A DNA stretch of 64,000 nt, taken from the NCBI RefSeq assembly GCF_017873605.1, contig NZ_JAGGKI010000013.1, positions 62,001-126,000 of the forward strand, given 5' to 3'. Shown here piece after piece: positions 8,132 through 16,768 of this stretch; position 1 is the stretch's first letter, and every line of letters begins with the position of its first letter. Origin of the DNA: Paenibacillus lactis. GTDB lineage: Bacteria; Bacillota; Bacilli; Paenibacillales; Paenibacillaceae. Position numbers and translations under genes: made by a program. The notes under the pieces were generated by a model. The model searched no databases. It saw only the letters and a list, made by a program, of their open reading frames with translations, and had not been told where the DNA came from.

Positions 8132-8584
8132 ATGGCACCATTTATAGGCATGGTCATTTCGTTTCTCGTTTTTCGGTCACTCGGTTTAGCCGGCTGGGAG
8201 TACATGAACGACACCGTCATATCGCTTCGCTTTGCAGCAGCGGTGATGCTGCTGATCGCCGCGTCGGCTCACTGGGGCAGAATGCGTCCCGATTTGATTG
8301 CGATGGTACCGCCATGGATCCCGAAGGCGGGGATGATCGTAAGTTTGACAGGCATTTTTGAAATAACGGGTGCCTTTCTGCTGCTCTTCCCGTCGACGAC
8401 AACGATAGCAGCAACCTTGCTGGCACTGCTGCTGATTGCCATGTTTCCAGCTAACATGCATGCAGCCCGTCATAAGCTCAAGCTAGCGGGCAGGCCGGTT
8501 CCACCGATAGGGATCAGAACGGTTATTCAAATCGTGTTTATAGCCGCTATATTAATTGCAGGCTGGCTGCCTTCGCAAGGATAA
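8132..8584 (+). CDS. DoxX-family membrane protein
   Basis: A 150-residue four-helix membrane protein of the DoxX family (RFAAAVMLLIAASAHWG, then PPWIPKAGMIVSLTGIFEI, a typical DoxX arrangement with a loop before TM3). The frame is open from ATG 8042, but that start precedes the promoter -10 at 8095; the ATG at 8132 with AGGAG at 8118-8122 is preferred. First gene of a three-gene operon with the TetR regulator and a DUF2269 protein. Biochemical role of most DoxX proteins is not established. Confidence 0.8.
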   Translation: MAPFIGMVISFLVFRSLGLAGWEYMNDTVISLRFAAAVMLLIAASAHWGRMRPDLIAMVPPWIPKAGMIVSLTGIFEITGAFLLLFPSTTTIAATLLALLLIAMFPANMHAARHKLKLAGRPVPPIGIRTVIQIVFIAAILIAGWLPSQG

Positions 8585-8611
8585 TGCAGTACCTATAAGG
8601 AGGAATCGCAT

Positions 8612-9238
8612 ATGAAGCAAGAAGAACGCCGAGAGCAAACGCAGCACATCCTGCTGGAAGCAACAGAGGAATTGATTCGGGAGAAGGGCTGCAGTCAAAC
8701 GACGTTGACGGACATTATGAAGCGCACCGGACTCTCCAAAGGCGCGATCTTTCATTACGTCTCCGGCAAAGATGAGCTGTATATCAATGTATTGAAAGCG
8801 AAGCTCGCGGAATCAAACGAACGGTTTATGAATGAAGTAAACAAGCAGGGGAAGAAGAAGCAATTTGAAGGACCCATGAACGCCATCGCGCATGGAATGA
8901 CGAAGCTGGAAAGCCGCGATGACGTCAGCAACCAGATTTTGATGTATTTGATCGGAAAGAGCGATCAGCCGGGGATTGCCGAAATTGTAGCCGGGTTTTA
9001 CAGGGAATCGACGGCCACCTCGAGGAAGTGGATCGAGACCGGGCAGGAAGCGGGCGTAATTCCAAAATCCATCGATGCCGAGCGGACGGCTGAGCTGTTC
9101 GAATTGCTGTCTTTCGGGCTGCGGGTACGGGGATTGATCGGGGCCAAGAGCGACGTCTTCGGTACGAACGAGTACGAGGATTTTATCATCGGTATTCTCC
9201 AGCCCGGAGAAGCCGGGAAGGGGGGCAGGAGCAGATGA
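8612..9238 (+). CDS. TetR/AcrR-family transcriptional regulator
   Basis: The 208-residue protein has a classic TetR helix-turn-helix at residues about 10-60 (ILLEATEELIREKGC, TLTDIMKRTGLSKGAIFHYV) and a C-terminal ligand-binding helical domain. AAGGAGG precedes ATG 8612. It sits between DoxX and DUF2269, and the operator-like repeat in the operon promoter (8079-8091) indicates autoregulation. The stop overlaps the next start (ATGA at 9235). Ligand unknown. Confidence 0.92.
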   Translation: MKQEERREQTQHILLEATEELIREKGCSQTTLTDIMKRTGLSKGAIFHYVSGKDELYINVLKAKLAESNERFMNEVNKQGKKKQFEGPMNAIAHGMTKLESRDDVSNQILMYLIGKSDQPGIAEIVAGFYRESTATSRKWIETGQEAGVIPKSIDAERTAELFELLSFGLRVRGLIGAKSDVFGTNEYEDFIIGILQPGEAGKGGRSR

Positions 9239-9696
9239 CGGTATGGCTGTTTCTTCATATAACCGGAAGCGTGCTGTTTGTCGGGAATATCATAACGGCA
9301 GCGTTCTGGAAGGTAAGGGCCGATATCGAGGGCAATCCGTCCCACATCCACCGGACGGCGAAGAATGTGATGCTGGCCGACTACGTGTTTACCCTTCCGG
9401 GATTATTGCTGCTTATCGTTTCCGGCATCGTAATGGCTGGTCGCTCCGGATTCGGGATTGGCGGAATGAATTGGCTCACCGCATCGCTTTTCTTGTTTGG
9501 CGTGACGGGGCTGATTTGGGGAGGCGTATTGATCCCTTTACAGAAAAGCATGATCAGGCATAGCGGGCATTCCGTAGAATGCGGAGCGGTCACGGCAGGG
9601 TATAAGAAGGCCTCAAGGTATTGGGCGATATTCGGAACGATCGCAACCCTGCTTCCCCTAGCCATCCTTTATTTTATGGTGTCAAAGCCATTTTGA
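9235..9696 (+). CDS. DUF2269-family membrane protein
   Basis: A 153-residue protein with four hydrophobic segments (WLFLHITGSVLFVGNIITA first, then about 48-67, 80-98 and 130-150) and a conserved histidine in TM1, as in the DUF2269 family. The ATG overlaps the TetR stop codon, so translation is coupled. Function unknown; the TetR context suggests a stress or detoxification role. Confidence 0.85.
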   Translation: MTVWLFLHITGSVLFVGNIITAAFWKVRADIEGNPSHIHRTAKNVMLADYVFTLPGLLLLIVSGIVMAGRSGFGIGGMNWLTASLFLFGVTGLIWGGVLIPLQKSMIRHSGHSVECGAVTAGYKKASRYWAIFGTIATLLPLAILYFMVSKPF

Positions 9697-9778
9697 TAGA
9701 AGAGATGGTCAACTCGTACTCCGCTAGGATTCCATGTAAGGAAAAGGAAGGAAACTGAATCATAAGAAGAAGGCGAGC

Positions 9779-9808
9779 GCACGGTAAAACATTACCGTGT
9801 GTTTTTTT
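9779..9808 (+). terminator. Terminator of the DoxX-TetR-DUF2269 operon
   Basis: ACGGTAA and TTACCGT pair across a 4-nt AACA loop (9781-9798), followed by a run of eight T. Confidence 0.85.
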
Positions 9809-9820
9809 TATAACGAACAC

Positions 9821-9849
9821 TTAACAAAAAGAACGGAACCCCTTATAAT
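9821..9849 (+). promoter_or_regulatory. Sigma-A promoter for the Bcr/CflA gene
   Basis: TTAACA (9821-9826), 17-bp spacer, TATAAT (9844-9849). The mRNA would have a leader of about 115 nt with a CATGCT/AGCATG inverted repeat around 9889-9902, a possible hairpin. Confidence 0.75.
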
Positions 9850-9972
9850 GGTCAAAGTCTTGTCGTCCGGGAACCAACATGCTTGAGCATGCATTTACTT
9901 GCTCGGCAAGCTATGGCTTGGCTGTTACATTCATAGTTTAAGCTAAATTCTTCGTAAAGGTGTTTGATACGC

Positions 9973-11187
9973 ATGCTTCATAATCCAACAGGAAGAGAAC
10001 GCCTCGGCCTAGCATTTCTACTAAGTTTGCTGGGGATATTGGGACCATTCAACATCGATATGTATCTGCCCAGCTTCCCCGATATATCGGCTGACTTGGG
10101 AGCGCGAGCCTCACTGGTGCAGCTGAGTTTGACTTCGTGCTTGATTGGTCTGGCTTTGGGACAAATGATCGTGGGTCCAATCAGTGACGCACGCGGAAGA
10201 AGAATGCCCTTAATCATCTCTTTGGGGCTGTTCGCATTGTCTTCTCTGTTTTGCGCGCTTGCCCCGAATATTACGACACTGATTATCGCTAGATTCTTGC
10301 AGGGATTTACTGCTGCTGCCGGCCTTGTCATCTCCCGTGCTGTCGTGCGGGATGTGTTCAGCGGCAGGGAGCTGACCAAGTTCTTTGCGCTGCTGTCGGT
10401 CATCAATGCCGTTGCGCCGATGGTCGCCCCAATGTCGGGCGGAGCGATTTTGCTGCTTCCATCCGCCAGCTGGCATTCGATCTTTTATTTTCTAAGCTTA
10501 TTCGGTCTGTTTATCGTGCTCACCATTACGCTGCGGTTGAAGGAAACCTTGCCGCCCGAGAGACGGATGTCAAGCTCGATTGGCCACTCGATAAAGACCA
10601 TGGGGGATCTGTTCAAGGATCGTTCCTTCATCGGATACGCCTTGACGGTCGGCTTCATCCACGGCGGGAGCTTTGCTTACGTGTCAGGCACTCCGTTTGT
10701 ATATCAAGGGATATATGGTGTATCCCCGCAGGTGTTCAGCATTCTGTTCGGCATCAATGGCCTCGCGATCATCTTCGGCAGCTTTCTGATCGGACGCTTC
10801 GGCGGCATCATTCCGGAACGGACATTGCTGCGCTTCGGCGTATGGACGGCGGTAAGCGCAACTTCATTGCTGCTTATCATGACGGCGATCCGAGGTCCGC
10901 TGGCCCTCATCGTCATCTTAATCTTTATATACATGATCACGATCGGAATCGTCGCAACCAGCACATTTACCTTGGCCATGGAGAAGCAGGGACATCGGGC
11001 TGGTAGCGCAAGCGCTGTGCTTGGATTGGTACCGTTATTGCTGGGCTCGGCGGTATCGCCCCTGGTCGGCATTGACGAGACGACAGCCGTTCCGATGGGA
11101 GCGGTGTTGTTCGTCACCTCGTGCCTTGGCGCATGGGCGTTTACCAAGCTGACAAGAGCGAACGGGGATGGAGCATCGGCAAGCTAA
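9973..11187 (+). CDS. Bcr/CflA-family drug efflux transporter
   Basis: A 404-residue MFS protein with about 12 transmembrane segments. The N-terminal GPFNIDMYLPSFPDI and the motif GQMIVGPISDARGRRMPL (about residues 60-78) are diagnostic of the Bcr/CflA group, which exports bicyclomycin, chloramphenicol, sulfonamides or cysteine in different hosts. ATG 9973 is preferred over the in-frame TTG at 9964, which is too close to AAAGGTG (9955-9961). A stand-alone gene with its own promoter. Confidence 0.9.
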   Translation: MLHNPTGRERLGLAFLLSLLGILGPFNIDMYLPSFPDISADLGARASLVQLSLTSCLIGLALGQMIVGPISDARGRRMPLIISLGLFALSSLFCALAPNITTLIIARFLQGFTAAAGLVISRAVVRDVFSGRELTKFFALLSVINAVAPMVAPMSGGAILLLPSASWHSIFYFLSLFGLFIVLTITLRLKETLPPERRMSSSIGHSIKTMGDLFKDRSFIGYALTVGFIHGGSFAYVSGTPFVYQGIYGVSPQVFSILFGINGLAIIFGSFLIGRFGGIIPERTLLRFGVWTAVSATSLLLIMTAIRGPLALIVILIFIYMITIGIVATSTFTLAMEKQGHRAGSASAVLGLVPLLLGSAVSPLVGIDETTAVPMGAVLFVTSCLGAWAFTKLTRANGDGASAS

Positions 11188-11247
11188 AAAATCCCTCGAA
11201 TGACATTTCGTTATCCGTTGCAAAATGTAGGTAAGGCGGGTGACGAT

Positions 11248-12894
11248 ATGCGAACAATGGGAATGAAATGGTTTGCTGTGCTTCTCATCCTGGCGGCTGC
11301 GGTAGGCTGTGGGAATAAAGAGACGAAAGAGCATGATTTGCTGCATGTGAAGTCCAAGCAGGGGGCCGATAAGAAGAAAGTGATCTTTCTTATGATAGAC
11401 ACTTTGATGGCCCAATCCATCGATGAAGGGATGCGTCAAAAGCAGCTTCCAACCTTTCAGTATCTTATCGAGAAAGGGCAGTATCATAGGGATATGGTCA
11501 GTTCGTTTCCGACGATGTCGGTGACGATTGACAGCTCGATGCTGACCGGAACCTATCCTCATGAACATCGAGTACCCGGGCTTCTTTGGTATTCGGCCGA
11601 GGAGAAACGGTTAATCAACTACGGAACCGGTCCGATGGAGATTCTGAGGCAGGGCGTGAATCATGTGCTTGAGGATGCCCTAATCAACCTGAACGGCCGG
11701 CACCTCAATCCGAAGATTCCTACGATCTATGAAGAAGCGGCCAGACTCGGGTTGACTTCCGGCTCGATCAACGGTTTGGTGTATCGGGGAAAATCGGAGC
11801 ATACCCTCTCCATTCCAACGTGGATCGAGGTACCGACCTCACTTCATCGCAACATCAAGGTCAAAGGCCCCGATCTGTTGACCTTGGGTGCCCTCTCCAA
11901 TCCGCTGAACGGCAAAAAGAATATGTCTGACAGCATTGCCAATCGATTGGGAATGGATAACAAATTTGCGCTGGAAGCCTTGGAATACTTAATCAAGGAG
12001 AAGAAGCTGCCGGACTTTTTATACGTGTATTTGCCGGATCTGGATCAGAAGCTTCACAAGAAAGGGCCTTCGGATCTGGAAGGCATCAAGAAGCTTGACG
12101 CTCAGCTTCATTCCATGCTGCATGCCTTCGGATCGCCCGAACAAGCGCTGGATGAAGCCGTGATCATCATTGCGGGCGACAGCGGCATGACGCAGCTGCT
12201 GCCGGCTGATCACCATTCGGAAATCGACCTTCCGGCCATACTGAACGGGTACCGGATCCTGCGTCCGGGCGAGCGGCCGACGGATGAAACCGATGTGATC
12301 CTCGCCGTGAATGAAACGATGGCTTACGTATATAACGCGAATGGGAAGTACTCGCTGCAAGAAATTGCAGGCAAGCTTCTTAAGGACAATCGTATCGACA
12401 TGGCCGCATGGAAAGATGACGGATGGATTCATGTTACCCGCAGTTCTTCAGGCAAGAAACTGAAATATCGTGCGGATGGTCCGTTCTCGGACACCTATGG
12501 GCAGAAGTGGGCGATCGAAGGGGACATGGACGCTTTGGATCTGAAAGCAGGCAAGAATGATCGGGATGGAGGACAATCCATAAGCTATGGAGAATACCCT
12601 GATGTTCTGCAAAGACTGGCGAGCGCTCTTCATTCCCACGCCGGGAGCTATATGGTCATTACCTCGAAACCCGGATACGAGCTCAAAGACCAAAGCTCTC
12701 CGACGCATGAGGGAGGGGGCGGGCACGGATCTATAAGGAAGAAGGAATCGCTTGTGCCGCTCATTATTTGCGGAACAGACCGTGAACCCCGGTACTTGCG
12801 TATGATTGATCTAAATGCGTTCCTGCTGGATTTGCTGGTGGAGCCATCACAAGGCGAGAAGCAAAGGAAGATCGACGGAGAAACCGCGCGATAG
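11248..12894 (+). CDS. Lipoprotein phosphodiesterase / alkaline-phosphatase-superfamily protein
   Basis: The 548-residue product begins with a signal sequence ending in a lipobox-like AAAVGC, so it is probably a membrane-anchored extracellular lipoprotein. The core is of the nucleotide pyrophosphatase/phosphodiesterase type: metal-binding Asp in VIFLMIDTLM, nucleophile Thr in SSFPTMSVTIDSSMLTG, and later metal ligands in PDLDQKLHKKG, IIAGDSGM and a histidine in HEGGGGHGS. It would cleave phosphodiester or phosphate monoester bonds outside the cell. ATG 11248 is chosen because the signal peptide begins there and AAGGCGGG lies before it; an upstream ATG at 11200 adds an unlikely hydrophilic stretch. 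It follows the Bcr gene closely. Confidence 0.85.
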   Translation: MRTMGMKWFAVLLILAAAVGCGNKETKEHDLLHVKSKQGADKKKVIFLMIDTLMAQSIDEGMRQKQLPTFQYLIEKGQYHRDMVSSFPTMSVTIDSSMLTGTYPHEHRVPGLLWYSAEEKRLINYGTGPMEILRQGVNHVLEDALINLNGRHLNPKIPTIYEEAARLGLTSGSINGLVYRGKSEHTLSIPTWIEVPTSLHRNIKVKGPDLLTLGALSNPLNGKKNMSDSIANRLGMDNKFALEALEYLIKEKKLPDFLYVYLPDLDQKLHKKGPSDLEGIKKLDAQLHSMLHAFGSPEQALDEAVIIIAGDSGMTQLLPADHHSEIDLPAILNGYRILRPGERPTDETDVILAVNETMAYVYNANGKYSLQEIAGKLLKDNRIDMAAWKDDGWIHVTRSSSGKKLKYRADGPFSDTYGQKWAIEGDMDALDLKAGKNDRDGGQSISYGEYPDVLQRLASALHSHAGSYMVITSKPGYELKDQSSPTHEGGGGHGSIRKKESLVPLIICGTDREPRYLRMIDLNAFLLDLLVEPSQGEKQRKIDGETAR

Positions 12895-12905
12895 CGCGGT
12901 TTTTT
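12882..12905 (+). terminator. Terminator overlapping the phosphodiesterase stop codon
   Basis: AACCGCGC pairs with GCGCGGTT across GATA, followed by six T. The stop codon TAG lies inside the loop and stem. Confidence 0.85.
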
Positions 12906-12910
12906 CATGG

Positions 12911-14329
12911 TTATTTAAGGGGGGCAAGCCGAGCGGATGACATATATCCCCGGGCAATCAGAAATGCTTTCAGCACCGCAAGCCCATCTTCGATCTGTTG
13001 AGGTTCCAGGTGACCATAGCCGAATAACAGCTTATTGGCGTGAAGTCCTTTGGCAATCGCGTGATATTCAACAGGTGTTATCCGGATCCGGTTGCTCCTG
13101 CACATGTCTTTAAAGGACGGATCGAACTGCATATCCTCGAATTCGACCGCAAGATGCAGTCCGGCTGCATCGCCCCATAGCCGCCAACGATCACCGAATG
13201 ATGCCTTTAATGCTGTCAGGAGCGCTTGTCTACGTTCACGATACAGCTTGCGCATGCTTCGGATATGCCTGTCAAATTTCCGTGTCCGTAAAAATTCTGC
13301 TAATGCCGCTTGCTCGAAGGGAGGGTTCTGCACATCCGTATGCGTGCGCAAATAACGCCATCGCTCCTGATGGCAATGCGGAAGAATGACATAGCCGATC
13401 CGAAGGGCCGGGAACAGTACTTTGCTGAACGTTCCGATATAGATCACGCGATCCGGATCCATGGCATAGAGGGGGGAAACCGGGTCTCCGTCATACCTAA
13501 ATTCACTGTCGTAATCATCCTCAACGATATAGCTGTCATTTTCCCTCGCAAACCGAATCAAAGCCGCACGACGATCGGCAGGCAATATTCCGCCCAGCGG
13601 AAATTGATGCGAGGGGGTTACATAGACAGGGCCGCTAATTCTTGGGAGCTTGTCTGTTAATAAGCCAAACTCATCCACCGGAACGCGTTTCACTTGGTAG
13701 CCTTTATTGATGAACGACTGGAGCATTTCGATGTTCGTCGGATCTTCAACGATAATCGCCTGATCCTGCCGGTACAACAGGTGGGCAATGACACTCAAGG
13801 CGTGGGTCGCGCCTGCCGTTATGAAAATATCCAGCGGATCGACCACAAGTCCTTTACTCCGGTACAGCCAGGAGGATATTTCAAAACGCAAGCTTGGCAG
13901 TCCCTGGGGGCCCGTATACCCGAGCATATCGTTAGACATCTCGCGGAAAGCCTTGATCGAGATTTGCTGCCACAAATAATTAGGGAACCGCCGGAGCTCC
14001 GGTTGGCCAGTACGGAAATCGGCGAGGAGGGGAAGAGGCTGTTCCTCGCGCTGCCGAGCAACCTCTTTTTTCTCCGTATGGACAGCTACGCCTTCCGCGA
14101 TCCTTGTTGGAGCTCCCTGGCGGCTTACAACGAATCCCTCAGCCAACAGCATATCAAAAGCCTCATTCACCGTATTTCGGGAGATCTTCAGTTCCTCCGC
14201 CAACTGACGGGTGGAAGGAAGGGCTTCCCCTGCACGAAGCTTTCCGGCAACAATTTGTTCCTTGATTGCCAGATAAATTTGACGCTTAAGCGGAACCTCG
14301 ATTTCTCGCCGCAATTCGAATCCCCACAT
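12911..14329 (-). CDS. MocR-type regulator (GntR HTH fused to class I aminotransferase)
   Basis: The 472-residue protein has an N-terminal GntR winged helix (about 10-75, LKRQIYLAIKEQIVAGKL and RQLAEELKISRNTVNEAF) and a C-terminal fold-type I PLP domain (about 110-470) with the PLP-lysine in YIGTFSKVLFPALRIGY. MocR proteins bind PLP or aminated ligands and act as activators or repressors rather than enzymes. TTGGAGG four bases before ATG 14329 decides the start; the upstream in-frame ATG at 14401 lacks a site. It is divergent from the EamA transporter at 14450, which it probably controls. Confidence 0.92.
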   Translation of the reverse strand: MWGFELRREIEVPLKRQIYLAIKEQIVAGKLRAGEALPSTRQLAEELKISRNTVNEAFDMLLAEGFVVSRQGAPTRIAEGVAVHTEKKEVARQREEQPLPLLADFRTGQPELRRFPNYLWQQISIKAFREMSNDMLGYTGPQGLPSLRFEISSWLYRSKGLVVDPLDIFITAGATHALSVIAHLLYRQDQAIIVEDPTNIEMLQSFINKGYQVKRVPVDEFGLLTDKLPRISGPVYVTPSHQFPLGGILPADRRAALIRFARENDSYIVEDDYDSEFRYDGDPVSPLYAMDPDRVIYIGTFSKVLFPALRIGYVILPHCHQERWRYLRTHTDVQNPPFEQAALAEFLRTRKFDRHIRSMRKLYRERRQALLTALKASFGDRWRLWGDAAGLHLAVEFEDMQFDPSFKDMCRSNRIRITPVEYHAIAKGLHANKLLFGYGHLEPQQIEDGLAVLKAFLIARGYMSSARLAPLK

Positions 14330-14338
14330 AATTCCTCC

Positions 14339-14380
14339 AACTGGTTTGTATGAATTCAAGCTGAACTGGTTCTTCAACCA
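14339..14380. repeat. Direct repeats in the MocR-EamA divergent region
   Basis: AACTGGTT occurs at 14339 and 14364 with a 25-bp period, plus an inverted half AACCA at 14376-14380. MocR-type regulators are known to bind spaced direct repeats near their own promoter, so these are candidate operator sites. Confidence 0.45.
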
Positions 14381-14449
14381 ACTCCGATAAGATTGTACCA
14401 TGTTGAGGATATCAAGCGACTATTGTTTTTTGTGAGGATGTGAACTCGG

Positions 14450-15424
14450 GTGGAAAGATGGAAAGGGATGTTGTATCTGTTCGGGGCGTTTACGCTGGCA
14501 GGTACTTCGGTTATTACGGCCTGGCTGTTGAACGGCAAGCTGGGCGCGTTCACGATTACGGCGATCAGTCTTCTGCTCGCGCTTATGATTCTAGTACCGA
14601 TGCGATTGCAGGCGCTGGTTCGTACGCTCAGGCGCCGAGCCGGCACAAACTGGCGTCAACTGCTGCTTCAAGCTGTCTTTGGCATGTTTTTGTTCCGCAT
14701 GTTTATGCTCTTTGGCCTCTCCCATACCAGCGCTGCGGAAGCGGGGATCATTACTGGGGCAACGCCGGCTATTACCGTAGTGCTGGCAAGTCTTGTTCTG
14801 AAGGAGCGGGTAAACCGCTTCAGTCTGCTCGGAATCGCTAGCACGGTCAGCGGAATTATTCTGATTCAGGGGCTGTTCTCGCAAGATTATTCCTTTACCG
14901 TACAGCACTTGATCGGAAATGTGCTGGTGCTCTGCGCGGCTTCTAGTGAATCGGTATTCAATATCCTGTCGCGTATGAGCTCGACAAAAAATGACGGACG
15001 ATCTCAACAACCGGTGGATCCGGTTGTGCAAACGACGCTGGTATCTGCGATAGCGTTCCTTCTTTGTCTTATACCGGCGGGGTTTGAACACCCGCTTCGG
15101 TCCCTTGCAGGGATCGCATGGGAGGAGTGGCTAGCGCTGATCTGGTACGGTCCCTTTGTGACGGCACTTGCCTTTGTGTTTTGGTATGCGGGAATCCGCC
15201 GATGCGATGCTTCCACGGCGGCGGCATTTTCTGGAATGATGCCGTTTACCGCCCTGGTGCTGTCCGTGGTCTTGCTGGGCCAGCGGGCAGGAGTGGAGCA
15301 ATGGGCCGGAGGGCTGCTGGTGGCGGGTGGCATGGTGCTGATCGGCGTGAACCAGAAACGAATAGGAGGTGAACGTAACATTGGCAAATCCGGACTGAAT
15401 CTAAATACGGCTAAAAGAACTTAA
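14450..15424 (+). CDS. EamA-family (DMT) transporter
   Basis: A 324-residue protein with about ten transmembrane segments in two EamA repeats (about 5-140 and 160-300); the text HTSAAEAGIITGATPAITVVL is typical of the TM3-TM4 region of the family. It would export amino acids or related metabolites. The start is GTG 14450 or ATG 14468. It is divergent from a MocR regulator, a common pairing for metabolite exporters. The C-terminal tail is cytoplasmic and charged. Confidence 0.88.
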   Translation: MERWKGMLYLFGAFTLAGTSVITAWLLNGKLGAFTITAISLLLALMILVPMRLQALVRTLRRRAGTNWRQLLLQAVFGMFLFRMFMLFGLSHTSAAEAGIITGATPAITVVLASLVLKERVNRFSLLGIASTVSGIILIQGLFSQDYSFTVQHLIGNVLVLCAASSESVFNILSRMSSTKNDGRSQQPVDPVVQTTLVSAIAFLLCLIPAGFEHPLRSLAGIAWEEWLALIWYGPFVTALAFVFWYAGIRRCDASTAAAFSGMMPFTALVLSVVLLGQRAGVEQWAGGLLVAGGMVLIGVNQKRIGGERNIGKSGLNLNTAKRT

Positions 15425-15624
15425 CAGTAGCAAACAACGGAGCGGGGAGAGGGGGGATTTAATCGATAGCTTGCATTTTCCCTGTATCCCCGATTTCAAC
15501 GATGAAAATAAAACGACAGGGCACGCACACGGTTCCATTAGAGATCATTCTTGCTGTTTGATTGCGCTGAAACGGGTTATAAATGTAACAATTGGATAAC
15601 TTAACTTCAGAAGGAGTGATAATT

Positions 15625-15975
15625 ATGGAAAAGCTGTTGGTTAAGCTGCTGGTTCACGGCGTCATGATCACGGGCTTGCTGCTCGCTCTTTCAAACGCCA
15701 CGCTGATTGCGGCCCTGATCACCGCGCTGGGCATAGGCATTGTTGCTTATCTGCTCGGGGATCTTCTAATTCTGCCAAGGACGAATAACATGGTAGCGAC
15801 CATCGCGGATGCAGGCTTGGTATTCGTCATGCTGTGGATCATTGCCGATGCCGCCAATTGGACGCTAAGCTTCCCGGAGATACTGCTGCTTACGGTTTTG
15901 GCAGGAGGCTTTGAGTATTTGTTCCATATGTGGCTCCTGCGGGATCATACCCCGGTTCGAAGACAGCGCGCTTAA
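15625..15975 (+). CDS. DUF2512-family small membrane protein (YndM-like)
   Basis: A 116-residue protein with four transmembrane segments and a basic C-terminus (LLRDHTPVRRQRA), matching DUF2512. AAGGAGTGAT at 15611-15620 selects ATG 15625 over the upstream TTG at 15592. Monocistronic, with its own terminator. Function unknown. Confidence 0.8.
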   Translation: MEKLLVKLLVHGVMITGLLLALSNATLIAALITALGIGIVAYLLGDLLILPRTNNMVATIADAGLVFVMLWIIADAANWTLSFPEILLLTVLAGGFEYLFHMWLLRDHTPVRRQRA

Positions 15976-16020
15976 GCCGTGTTGGAAGCCGCATTAAACG
16001 ACCGTCCATCGATCAAAAGG

Positions 16021-16059
16021 AAGAGACTCAGCCTGGCTTTGATCCTGCTGAGTCTCTTT
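16021..16059 (+). terminator. Terminator after the DUF2512 gene
   Basis: AAGAGACTCAGC (16021-16032) pairs with GCTGAGTCTCTT (16047-16058). The run of T is short on the plus strand. The A-rich 5' side lets it also serve the convergent DUF3231 gene. Confidence 0.7.
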
Positions 16060-16078
16060 GCTATTCGTGCGGCTGCTG

Positions 16079-16585
16079 CTATTCAGGCCTCTTCGCTTGG
16101 AGCGGCGGAGGAATAAGCCAGCCCTTCTCCTTGTTCATGCGAAGAATCCGAAGGCCGAGGGCCGCTTTGGTTGTATGGTATTTCGCAAACAAAGCGCCGA
16201 TATCTTCCCGGATGCTCATTCCCATCACTTTGCTGCAAGAAGCGAGTCCTAGCGCATTCTCGGCAGCGATTTTGGCGGCGATTTCCGGATCGGTGAACCG
16301 GGCGCCCATCGGGATTTCCTCGAGCTTGGCAGGAGGCCGTTCAGCCAGCGCCGGGGCCGGCGTAATGCCGTTGTCGGTCAGCAATTCGTCGCATTCCTTC
16401 ATTTCAAGTCTCGCTTGGTCGAGCAGGTCCTCAAGGATCTTCTTCAGCTCCTTGTCTCCTGCATGATACATATACGCCTCATAGCAAGAGATGGTGCCCT
16501 TGGCCATCATGGACGTTTCCCATACGCTGAAGATTTCGCCGTAATGCATAGGCTCATCTTTCGGATTGCCGCTTAAAATACCCAA
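16079..16585 (-). CDS. DUF3231-family protein
   Basis: A 168-residue helical protein of the DUF3231 family, a ferritin-like four-helix type seen in Bacillus and Paenibacillus, often more than one copy and sometimes in spores. The start at 16585 has GAGCG-type ribosome text just upstream. It is divergent from the manganese catalase, another ferritin-like protein, so a joint role in spore coat or stress is plausible. Function not established. Confidence 0.8.
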   Translation of the reverse strand: MGILSGNPKDEPMHYGEIFSVWETSMMAKGTISCYEAYMYHAGDKELKKILEDLLDQARLEMKECDELLTDNGITPAPALAERPPAKLEEIPMGARFTDPEIAAKIAAENALGLASCSKVMGMSIREDIGALFAKYHTTKAALGLRILRMNKEKGWLIPPPLQAKRPE

Positions 16586-16768
16586 TATGATTCGCTCCTT
16601 TATATTTATTGAACATCGTCATTATGTACAGGAACCATGTATTTCATGCTGCAACTTCTTGGGCGTGCACAGCAGGTAATTATTACATAATCCCCAGCGT
16701 GCATGAAACTTGTCCCTGGGAATGAAACTGAAGGCATCAATACAATCCAGGAAAGCGGAGGCATCGCC

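Noticed and set aside
15556..15580. Sigma-B-like promoter (GTTTGA and GGGTTA) before the DUF2512 gene
   Set aside because: Spacer is only 12 bp and the genus generally lacks a clear SigB regulon; match is too weak to list.
16671..16700. PerR-like box before the manganese catalase
   Set aside because: AT-rich text (TAATTATTACATAAT) only loosely fits TTATAATNATTATAA; too many mismatches to claim.
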